The notes under the pieces: model-generated
The model's database searches: none
What the model was told of the DNA's origin: nothing
What the model saw: only the letters and a program-made list of their open reading frames with translations
Position numbers and translations under genes: made by a program
Part shown: positions 1 through 5,076 of the stretch, piece after piece
Position numbering within the stretch: the stretch's first letter is position 1
Layout: each line of letters opens with the position of its first letter
DNA from: an uncultured Lachnospiraceae bacterium
GTDB lineage: Bacteria > Bacillota > Clostridia > Lachnospirales > Lachnospiraceae
NCBI GenBank assembly: GCA_937885345.1
Contig: CAKZZH010000111.1
Coordinates: 1 to 5,076, forward strand
DNA: 5,076 nt
Direction of reading: 5' to 3'

Positions 1-1
1 C

Positions 2-451
2 TGCAAGGGGTGCTTCCAACCGGAGACGTGGGACTTCGGATACGGCGTGCCCTATACCGCTCAGACGGAGGACGTGCTGATAAACCGGCTGGCAGCCCCT
101 CACATAAGCGGGCTGACCCTGCTTGGAGGGGAACCCTTTGAACCGGTTAACCAGCGGGGACTAATCGGGACGCTCAGGCGCGTCAGGGAGTCCTTTCCCG
201 ACAAGGACGTATGGGCATACAGCGGCTACACCTTTGACAGGGATATTGTGCCGGAGGACGGAACGGCCCACTGCGAAGTGACCGACGAACTCCTTACGTA
301 CATAGACGTGCTGGTGGACGGAGAGTTCGTCCTGGAGCAAAAAAGCCTGCTCCTGCCATTCCGCGGCTCCGGGAACCAGCGGCTCATCGACGTCAGGAAA
401 TCTCTCGACGACGGCCGGGTAGTACCATATGAGCTTAAGAATCCCCGATAA
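2..451 (+). CDS. nrdG: Anaerobic ribonucleoside-triphosphate reductase activating protein, 5'-truncated by the window edge
   Basis: NrdG is a radical-SAM enzyme. It uses a 4Fe-4S cluster and S-adenosylmethionine to install the glycyl radical on the class III ribonucleotide reductase NrdD, allowing dNTP synthesis without oxygen. The reading frame is open from base 2. Its first residues are CKGCFQPETW, which holds the last two cysteines of the CxxxCxxC cluster motif (codons at 2-4 and 11-13). The LLGGEPFEPVN segment matches the family's GGEP/GGDP SAM-binding motif. The C-terminal VLVDGEFVLEQ and FRGSGNQRLIDV blocks are typical NrdG signatures. About 149 codons are present, so only the N-terminus (start, first cluster cysteine) is missing. 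The GTG at 47 is internal and not a start, because the cluster cysteines lie before it. NrdD is probably encoded just upstream, outside the window. The TAA stop at 449-451 is followed by a terminator. Identification is by recognised motifs, not a database search. Confidence 0.93.
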   Translation, partial: CKGCFQPETWDFGYGVPYTAQTEDVLINRLAAPHISGLTLLGGEPFEPVNQRGLIGTLRRVRESFPDKDVWAYSGYTFDRDIVPEDGTAHCEVTDELLTYIDVLVDGEFVLEQKSLLLPFRGSGNQRLIDVRKSLDDGRVVPYELKNPR

Positions 452-458
452 ACCACAT

Positions 459-482
459 GCCCAAAGAAAAGCCCAAAGAAAA
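459..482. repeat. Perfect 12-bp tandem duplication (GCCCAAAGAAAA x2)
   Basis: Two identical, directly adjacent copies occupy 459-470 and 471-482. They sit between the nrdG stop codon and its terminator hairpin. The unit is purine-rich and non-coding. A slippage or small tandem duplication event is the simplest origin, and I infer no function. Confidence 0.9.
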
Positions 483-487
483 GTTTC

Positions 488-514
488 AGACCTCGTTGAA
501 TCGAGGTCTTTTTT
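488..514 (+). terminator. Intrinsic terminator of nrdG
   Basis: The hairpin AGACCTCG (488-495), loop TTGAAT (496-501), CGAGGTCT (502-509) has a perfect 8-bp stem. It is followed directly by a run of T (509-514). It begins 36 bases after the nrdG stop, which fits Rho-independent termination of the nrd transcript. The loop and the 3' arm also overlap the best promoter for argH. Confidence 0.88.
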
Positions 515-524
515 GTGTTATGAT
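496..524 (+). promoter_or_regulatory. Putative sigma-A promoter of argH, overlapping the nrdG terminator
   Basis: The -35 is TTGAAT (496-501), followed by a 17-base spacer and the -10 TATGAT (519-524). They match 4/6 and 5/6 of the consensus boxes. The -35 lies exactly in the terminator loop, and the spacer contains the 3' stem arm and T-run. The predicted start of transcription is near 531, giving a leader of about 110 bases before the argH ATG at 642. The leader has an AT-rich stretch (about 538-570) in which I could not find a convincing ArgR box. The call rests on sequence only. Confidence 0.55.
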
Positions 525-641
525 GTACCCTAACGTCAAATGATGATTTAATAAATTTACATAACATTTCCGGTTAACAAAGTGCGGGATCCTGAAGCAA
601 GTAATCTTAACCACAATCTGACCGGAGTAAGGAGAAATGCA

Positions 642-2015
<1,374 letters not shown>

Positions 2016-2037
2016 CAATTTATAATATTACAGACGC

Positions 2038-2067
2038 AAAAAGGGATAGGCCGGTGGCCTGTCCCTT
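2038..2067 (-). terminator. Terminator between convergent argH and the J-domain gene
   Basis: A 12-bp stem is formed by 2041-2052 (AAGGGATAGGCC) and 2056-2067 (GGCCTGTCCCTT), with one G.U pair and a GGT loop. Read on the minus strand, the stem runs into TTTTT (complement of 2038-2042). That makes it a good intrinsic terminator for the leftward J-domain gene, whose stop is 15 bases away. On the plus strand, 26 bases after the argH stop, the hairpin is followed only by a weak ATCTGATATTTG, so use by argH is possible but less efficient. Confidence 0.8.
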
Positions 2068-2081
2068 ATCTGATATTTGTC

Positions 2082-2555
2082 TTATGAGTACTTCTTCTTG
2101 AGATTGTTATATGCGGTATTGATATCCTGAATAACCGCGGTATCGCCGTCCAGATTGTCCGGATGGAAGATCTTGAGCAGATCTCTGTATCTCTTCTTGA
2201 GAGCAAATTCACTGTCTACGCCGGCAAACATAACATCTACTCCGTTAAAATTGTATGTGACATTGTGATTAACGACGGTTCTGTGACGTTTCTTGAGAAG
2301 TTCAAACGCTTCCTTGTCATTGGCAAGGCGGATATATTCCTTCTCAAGCAGAGCGATCTTCTTCTCAAGAAGATTCTTCTCCATCTCAACTCTTCTGCTC
2401 TCTATACTGTCTATCGCCCTTCTGTGGTCAAGCTTCATGGTCTCTTCGCTCTTGTATTTCTCAAAAGCTCTGCGTTCCTCTTCAAGCTTGGCTCTTTCGT
2501 CAGCAAGTCTCATATTCTCTTTAAAAAGCCATTCTTTCTGTTCTTCGTCCGTCAT
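2082..2555 (-). CDS. Coiled-coil protein with C-terminal J-domain (DnaJ-like, class C)
   Basis: This is a 157-residue soluble protein. Residues about 5-92 are rich in E, K, R and L with heptad-like spacing (e.g. LEEERRAFEKY, LLEKKIALLEKEY) and should form a long coiled coil. Residues about 108-157 resemble a J-domain: a helix II-like KKRYRDLLKIF, the diagnostic HPD at 131-133, and a helix III-like segment (INTAYNNLKKKY) reaching almost to the C-terminus. There is no Gly/Phe region, zinc-finger module or substrate-binding domain, so it is not DnaJ itself. By family knowledge the HPD loop stimulates the ATPase of a DnaK-type Hsp70. The coiled coil presumably brings in a partner or substrate, which is unknown. 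The start at 2555 is chosen because GGAGGAG (2567-2561) precedes it at good spacing. A longer frame starting at 2681 would overlap the antiporter's end and run through the promoter. It has its own likely promoter and a terminator at 2038-2067. Confidence 0.85.
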   Translation of the reverse strand: MTDEEQKEWLFKENMRLADERAKLEEERRAFEKYKSEETMKLDHRRAIDSIESRRVEMEKNLLEKKIALLEKEYIRLANDKEAFELLKKRHRTVVNHNVTYNFNGVDVMFAGVDSEFALKKRYRDLLKIFHPDNLDGDTAVIQDINTAYNNLKKKYS

Positions 2556-2568
2556 GATAACTCCTCCA

Positions 2569-2585
2569 AAGCGGCTCCACCGCTT
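2569..2585 (-). other. Leader hairpin next to the ribosome binding site of the J-domain gene
   Basis: On the minus strand, AAGCGG (2585-2580) and CCGCTT (2574-2569) form a perfect 6-bp stem, extendable by a T.G pair to a 3-base loop. It ends 1 base before the GGAGGAG ribosome binding site (2567-2561). No T-run follows, so it is not a terminator. It could affect translation initiation or mRNA stability, but function is unproven. Confidence 0.4.
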
Positions 2586-2598
2586 ACATCCAAGTATG

Positions 2599-2627
2599 AT
2601 TATATTATCGGATTGATTGTCATTCAA
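2599..2627 (-). promoter_or_regulatory. Putative sigma-A promoter of the J-domain gene
   Basis: Read on the minus strand, the -35 TTGAAT (2627-2622), a 17-base spacer and a perfect -10 TATAAT (2604-2599) lie in the 97-base gap after the antiporter stop codon. Transcription would start near 2592, giving a leader of about 36 bases that contains the small hairpin. No terminator separates the antiporter from this promoter, so read-through from the antiporter is also likely. Confidence 0.72.
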
Positions 2628-2652
2628 TAATAAATTCGGGGTATCAATAGGT

Positions 2653-3849
2653 CTAATGGACAGACTCTGCGATTTCTTCATTATGGTCCTTAACCTTGGT
2701 AAAAAGGACTTTCAGAAGTATCGGAGTAAGCACTGAGGACACTATTATAAGTAAAATAACCGGCGTGAATTCCTCGGAGGTTATAAGCCCGGCATCAAGA
2801 CCTTTCTGGGAAACTATAAGCGCCACCTCACCCCTTGTCATCATTCCCACGCCGCATATAAGCGATGCATGCAAGCTGTGCTTGGTAATCTTGGCGGCAA
2901 GTCCGCATCCGACGATCTTGGCTATAAGAGCCACAGCGACAAACGCGATCGAGAATATAAGAAGCGGAAGCGTAATTCCGGTGATATTTGTTTTAAGACC
3001 GATGCTCGCAAAAAATATCGGGCCGAAGAAAAGATACGAACTGATGTTGACTCGTCGGTCGATATATTTGGAGTCGTTAACATTACAAAGGATAACACCG
3101 GCAAGATAAGCGCCCGTAATATCAGCTATACCAAAAAAGCGCTCTGCAACGTAGCTGAGTGCAAAACAGATGGAAATACCAAAAATAACGACCCTTCTTC
3201 TGTGGGGATATCTTTTATCAAACCACTTGAAAAATTTGTACAAACCAAAGCCGGCCACTCCAAAGATAAGGAAGAAAAGAATCGTCTTAAGAAGCGTCAT
3301 TCCTATCGAACCTTCACCGGTTGCAGTTCCGAGCACAACCGTAAGAACGACGATACCGATAACATCATCTATTATGGCGGCGCTGACAACCGTGGTTCCC
3401 AGCTCAGTGGATATTTTACCGAGTTCCTTGAGAGTCTGAACGGTAATACCGACCGAGGTCGCGGTCATAATGGTACCTATGAAAACAGCATGAAAGAACT
3501 TCGTCGTTCCTACGCCGTCCCAGCCGTAAAATGCAATCGTAAGCAATGTTCCGCCCACAAGAGGAACAAAAACGCCCATACAAGCGATCAGAAGCGCTAC
3601 AGGGCCGGTCTTAACAAGTGTCTTAAGATTTGTCTCAAGTCCGGCGGAAAACATAAGAAGGATCGCGCCTACTTCCGCAAAGATCTGAACATATTCATCA
3701 TTCTGAACCCAATTCAATAAACATGGGCCTATCAATAATCCTGCGATTATCTGGCCCACAACCTGAGGTAATCTGATTTTCTTGGCTAAGAGGCCAAAGA
3801 CCTCCGCTACCGCTATAACAATGGCAAGACCCAATAATTTCTCGTACAT
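2653..3849 (-). CDS. CPA2-family Na+/H+ (cation/proton) antiporter
   Basis: This is a 398-residue integral membrane protein made almost entirely of hydrophobic segments, consistent with about 12-13 transmembrane helices. Its size is close to that of NapA-type exchangers. Family features in order are LPQVVGQIIAGLLIGP (27-42) near the N-terminus; TATSVG (129-134), matching the unwound-helix motif; IIDDVIGI with the paired aspartates Asp161-Asp162, the ion-binding pair of electrogenic CPA2 exchangers; FFGPIFFASIGL (274-285); and MMTRGEVALIV (337-346 region) with Arg339-Gly-Glu. There is no C-terminal TrkA-N/RCK domain, so it is not a full-length Kef glutathione-gated K+ channel. Extrusion of Na+ (or K+) for protons, in pH and sodium homeostasis, is inferred from the family; the ion is not decided by sequence. 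The start at 3849 has AGAGG (3861-3857) 7 bases upstream. It is preceded by a promoter overlapped by a palindrome. Confidence 0.93.
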   Translation of the reverse strand: MYEKLLGLAIVIAVAEVFGLLAKKIRLPQVVGQIIAGLLIGPCLLNWVQNDEYVQIFAEVGAILLMFSAGLETNLKTLVKTGPVALLIACMGVFVPLVGGTLLTIAFYGWDGVGTTKFFHAVFIGTIMTATSVGITVQTLKELGKISTELGTTVVSAAIIDDVIGIVVLTVVLGTATGEGSIGMTLLKTILFFLIFGVAGFGLYKFFKWFDKRYPHRRRVVIFGISICFALSYVAERFFGIADITGAYLAGVILCNVNDSKYIDRRVNISSYLFFGPIFFASIGLKTNITGITLPLLIFSIAFVAVALIAKIVGCGLAAKITKHSLHASLICGVGMMTRGEVALIVSQKGLDAGLITSEEFTPVILLIIVSSVLTPILLKVLFTKVKDHNEEIAESVH

Positions 3850-3850
3850 A

Positions 3851-3865
3851 ATAAAGCCTCTTTAT
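3851..3865 (-). other. Small hairpin enclosing the antiporter ribosome binding site
   Basis: On the minus strand, ATAAAG (3865-3860) and CTTTAT (3856-3851) form a 6-bp AT-rich stem with AGG in the loop. The AGAGG ribosome binding site (3861-3857) therefore lies in the loop and top of the stem. The stem is weak and a role in tuning translation is only a possibility. Confidence 0.35.
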
Positions 3866-3884
3866 ATGGATTTTTACATTCTAA

Positions 3885-3910
3885 ACCGGGAGATAATTCT
3901 ATCCCCCGGT
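3885..3910. promoter_or_regulatory. 26-bp imperfect palindrome over the antiporter -10 box (candidate operator)
   Basis: The arms are ACCGGGAGATA (3885-3895) and TATCCCCCGGT (3900-3910), separated by ATTC. Ten of eleven positions are complementary. Neither strand has a proper T-run after it (GGTTTAG on the minus strand, AAAATG on the plus), so it is a poor intrinsic terminator. It covers the -10 and part of the spacer of the proposed antiporter promoter, which fits a repressor operator. It could instead act as a hairpin for read-through RNA from the upstream gene. Confidence 0.5.
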
Positions 3911-3924
3911 AAAATGATCTTCAA
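3896..3924 (-). promoter_or_regulatory. Putative sigma-A promoter of the antiporter gene
   Basis: Read on the minus strand, the -35 TTGAAG (3924-3919), a 17-base spacer and the -10 TAGAAT (3901-3896) match the consensus at 4/6 and 5/6 positions. Transcription would begin near 3889, about 40 bases before the ATG at 3849. The -10 lies at the centre of the 3885-3910 palindrome. Confidence 0.5.
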
Positions 3925-3968
3925 TAAAACGATTCAACTCGATTACTCTTCTGAAGAAAAAGTCACAA

Positions 3969-4193
3969 TTAATCTTTGGTCACATTCTCGTCCTTGCCGA
4001 AATCATATGTATAGCATTTGTTGAATTTCTTGAGAGTCTTCTTGTTGGTTGTCACTCTTCCGATTATGTAACCAATACCGATCCCTACTGCGGTGCAGAC
4101 ACCTGCGGCAATGAGAAGTTCCTTATTACTTCTGGTCTGTTCCTTATCGAGCATCTTCATAAGATCCGCTGTTGTTGTCTTGATACTGTTCAT
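3969..4193 (-). CDS. Small single-span membrane protein with glycine zipper, function unknown
   Basis: This 74-residue protein has three parts: a polar N-terminal stretch (1-25), one hydrophobic segment (about 26-45, LLIAAGVCTAVGIGIGYIIG), and a basic, polar tail (46-74). Within the membrane segment Gly37, Gly41 and Gly45 form a GxxxGxxxG glycine zipper, which in other proteins promotes close helix packing. It resembles small YtxH-like proteins in layout only; I do not recognise a named family. Positive residues flank both sides of the membrane segment, so orientation is unclear. There is no lipobox or signal-peptidase site, so it is probably a membrane-anchored protein. The start at 4193 is chosen because GGGAGGA (4207-4201) is 7 bases upstream. 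An ATG at 4200 abuts that site and is out of frame. It lies upstream of the antiporter, 119 bases away, so a shared function is possible but not shown. Confidence 0.8.
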   Translation of the reverse strand: MNSIKTTTADLMKMLDKEQTRSNKELLIAAGVCTAVGIGIGYIIGRVTTNKKTLKKFNKCYTYDFGKDENVTKD

Positions 4194-4213
4194 TATTCAT
4201 TCCTCCCTGATAT

Positions 4214-4242
4214 AAAATATATTTGCAAGCATCTTTGCGCAA
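4214..4242 (-). promoter_or_regulatory. Weak candidate promoter of the small membrane protein gene
   Basis: On the minus strand, TTGCGC (4242-4237), a 17-base spacer and TATTTT (4219-4214) could serve as -35 and -10. TATATT (4221-4216) is a better -10 box, but at only 15 bases spacing. The leader would be very short. The -35 would coincide with one TTGCGCAA palindrome. Co-transcription with the upstream metallopeptidase-like gene is an equally good explanation. Confidence 0.3.
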
Positions 4243-4254
4243 TGAGTTGCGCAA
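4223..4254. repeat. TTGC-type repeats at 12-base intervals, two of them palindromic TTGCGCAA
   Basis: TTGCAA begins at 4223, and TTGCGCAA begins at 4235 and again at 4247, exactly 12 bases apart each time. The 8-mer is its own reverse complement, so the two copies also form a hairpin, CTTTGCGCAA / TTGCGCAAGG with a TGAG loop (10 bp with one wobble on the plus-strand RNA, 8 bp on the minus). No T-run follows on either strand. Protein-binding sites or an RNA structure between two genes are both possible. Confidence 0.55.
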
Positions 4255-4272
4255 GGTGTTTCATGCACCTTG
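4252..4272. other. Second inverted repeat, CAAGGTG / CACCTTG
   Basis: A perfect 7-bp stem is formed by 4252-4258 and 4266-4272, with a 7-base loop. It shares 3 bases (4252-4254) with the neighbouring TTGCGCAA copy, so the two hairpins compete at their border. On the minus strand it follows the metallopeptidase-like gene by about 35 bases. It has no T-run, so it is at best an atypical terminator or an mRNA 3'-end stabiliser. Confidence 0.45.
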
Positions 4273-4306
4273 ATCAATATATCATTCACTGCCTGATATC
4301 ATAAGA

Positions 4307-4951
4307 TCAAACCGCCGAATTGAATCTGTTTCCGGCGCCACCGTTGGCCAGATTAAAATTCTTAAGGTTGTCTATATAAGGATTGCTCTTGGAATCCTCA
4401 GCACCATGCGAGATCGCTGTTCTTGTTAATCCTCCGGAAACATAGCTTCTTCCGCATTCAGGGCAGATTGCCTGATGGAGAGTAACCGATGCGCTGAGCA
4501 CTTTACCGCCCGAATCGGCGGCTTTCTCATAGGCATTAGCCACATGTTCCTGCTCATGAGCCATCACGGTTCCTGCAGATGAGCCCGGATCTATGTGCCC
4601 GGGGGCTTTAAACGATACATCATCCTCGTTGGAGCCGTCCTGATATAATCTGCTTGCGCAGGTCTCGCACTCGATAACTCCCGCTCTCTTAAGGGATTTA
4701 ACCTCGGCATCGCTCATTCCTTCGGTAACATTGCCGTCGGTCTTGATCGCAGTCTCGATAGCTTTGGCTCTGTCAGATCCAAACGCAGCACCCGCTGCAG
4801 ATGCTTTCTCAGCATTACCGACAGAAGTAACGGAATGAGTGTCAAAGCCTTCTACCGCGCCGGTTTTGGCAACAGGCGAAACAGGCTCACCATAGTGCTG
4901 TGAACCGGAAAGATTATAGCCATATCCAAAAGAACCAAGCGGACCTACCAT
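4307..4951 (-). CDS. Putative zinc metallopeptidase-like protein (HEQEH motif, two CxxC pairs), function unknown
   Basis: This is a 214-residue protein. The N-terminal 85 or so residues are Gly/Ser/Ala-rich and probably flexible. Next come a CETC pair (Cys95, Cys98), YQDGSNEDDVSFKAP (103-117), the HExxH-type motif HEQEH (132-136) in VMAHEQEHVANAYEKA, a CPEC pair (Cys163, Cys166), and a polar tail. HExxH is the classic zinc-binding and catalytic motif of metallopeptidases. The HEQxH spelling and the following Gly-containing segment recall SprA-related putative metalloproteases, but that link is from memory and untested. The four cysteines could hold a second, structural zinc. A third ligand for the HExxH zinc is not obvious. 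There is no signal peptide or membrane segment, so it looks cytoplasmic or is exported by another route. The start at 4951 is chosen for AAGGAG (4965-4960) 8 bases upstream. An in-frame ATG at 4972 lacks a ribosome binding site. Peptidase activity is inference; the gene itself is secure. Confidence 0.82.
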   Translation of the reverse strand: MVGPLGSFGYGYNLSGSQHYGEPVSPVAKTGAVEGFDTHSVTSVGNAEKASAAGAAFGSDRAKAIETAIKTDGNVTEGMSDAEVKSLKRAGVIECETCASRLYQDGSNEDDVSFKAPGHIDPGSSAGTVMAHEQEHVANAYEKAADSGGKVLSASVTLHQAICPECGRSYVSGGLTRTAISHGAEDSKSNPYIDNLKNFNLANGGAGNRFNSAV

Positions 4952-4978
4952 AAGCCTCACTCCTTTGATCATACTGAT

Positions 4979-5007
4979 ATTATATATTATTTTATGGCAA
5001 ACTGCAA
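4979..5007 (-). promoter_or_regulatory. Putative sigma-A promoter of the metallopeptidase-like gene
   Basis: Read on the minus strand, the -35 TTGCAG (5007-5002), a 17-base spacer with an A/T-rich 3' part, and a perfect -10 TATAAT (4984-4979) precede the gene. Transcription would start near 4972, giving a leader of about 20 bases with the AAGGAG site. This defines the likely 5' end of the leftward gene group. The remaining bases to 5076 show no gene that I can support. Confidence 0.72.
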
Positions 5008-5076
5008 CATTATGTATAAGCGGGTCGGGTAAATTTACTGTAGGAATTAACAGAATATAAGACATCCATGAATCTC

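Noticed and set aside
536..571. ArgR box in the argH leader
   Set aside because: The AT-rich stretch has only partial dyad symmetry and does not show the paired TGAAT/ATTCA half-sites of an ARG box.
582..641. Longer argH N-terminus from the in-frame ATG at 582
   Set aside because: It adds 20 residues unlike any ArgH and has no ribosome binding site, whereas AAGGAG sits 7 bases before the ATG at 642, which gives the normal MAQLWGGRF start.
2163..2630. Open frame on the plus strand opposite the J-domain gene
   Set aside because: It is the antisense shadow of a gene with clear coding motifs. It has no family motif of its own and its hydrophobic runs are the complement of Glu/Lys-rich codons.
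2556..2681. Longer J-domain protein starting at 2681
   Set aside because: The extra 42 residues would overlap the antiporter's 3' end and be read from the promoter and leader region. The strong GGAGGAG site belongs to the ATG at 2555.
2869..3720. 283-codon open frame on the plus strand opposite the antiporter
   Set aside because: The opposite strand encodes a well-conserved antiporter. The plus-strand product is a low-hydrophobicity, Lys/Arg/Asn-rich sequence with no recognisable motif, as expected for a shadow.
2653..3849. Kef-type glutathione-regulated K+ efflux channel
   Set aside because: The protein ends soon after the last membrane helix and lacks the C-terminal nucleotide-binding TrkA-N domain.
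3861..3875. TATAAA just before the antiporter as a -10 box
   Set aside because: No acceptable -35 lies 16-18 bases upstream, and transcription would start inside or next to the ribosome binding site.
3885..3910. The 26-bp inverted repeat as an intrinsic terminator
   Set aside because: Neither side has a run of four or more T directly after the stem, and it overlaps a promoter, so an operator is preferred.
4952..5065. Longer metallopeptidase-like protein starting at 5065, with a hydrophobic N-terminus resembling a signal
   Set aside because: That stretch contains the TTGCAG-17-TATAAT promoter and the AAGGAG site, so it is upstream non-coding DNA, not a leader peptide.

Overview
The window looks like ordinary chromosome from a Firmicute of the Clostridia, most likely a Lachnospiraceae-type anaerobe. 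That placement is inferred from four things: an anaerobic ribonucleotide reductase activase, strong AGGAG-type ribosome binding sites, sigma-A-like promoters with 17-base spacers, and the style of the hypothetical proteins. No rRNA, tRNA, CRISPR array, insertion sequence, phage gene or attachment site was found.

Left part, + strand (1-2015). The 3' end of nrdG, the radical-SAM activator of the anaerobic ribonucleotide reductase, runs in from the left edge and ends at a clear intrinsic terminator. argH (argininosuccinate lyase, last step of arginine synthesis) follows as a single gene. Its best promoter is interleaved with the nrdG terminator, with the -35 box in the hairpin loop. A hairpin at 2041-2067 lies between argH and the oppositely oriented genes and has its U-tract on the minus-strand side.

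Right part, - strand (2082-4951). Four genes point left. In transcription order they are: a 214-residue protein with an HEQEH zinc-metallopeptidase-like motif and two CxxC pairs; a 74-residue single-span membrane protein with a glycine zipper; a 398-residue CPA2-type Na+/H+ antiporter; and a 157-residue coiled-coil protein ending in a J-domain. Gaps of roughly 97-120 bases separate them. A promoter-like sequence precedes each gene, so they may be separate units with some read-through rather than one tight operon. No shared pathway can be shown. A membrane or ion-stress theme (antiporter plus chaperone adaptor) is speculation.

The items most worth a second look are the HEQEH/four-cysteine protein, the palindrome over the antiporter promoter, the 12-base-periodic TTGC repeats upstream of the small membrane protein, and a sharp fall in GC content inside argH (41/60 GC at 1201-1260 against 24/60 at 1381-1440). 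There is no stretch above 300 bases without a gene. I see no clear evidence of a new multi-gene system.
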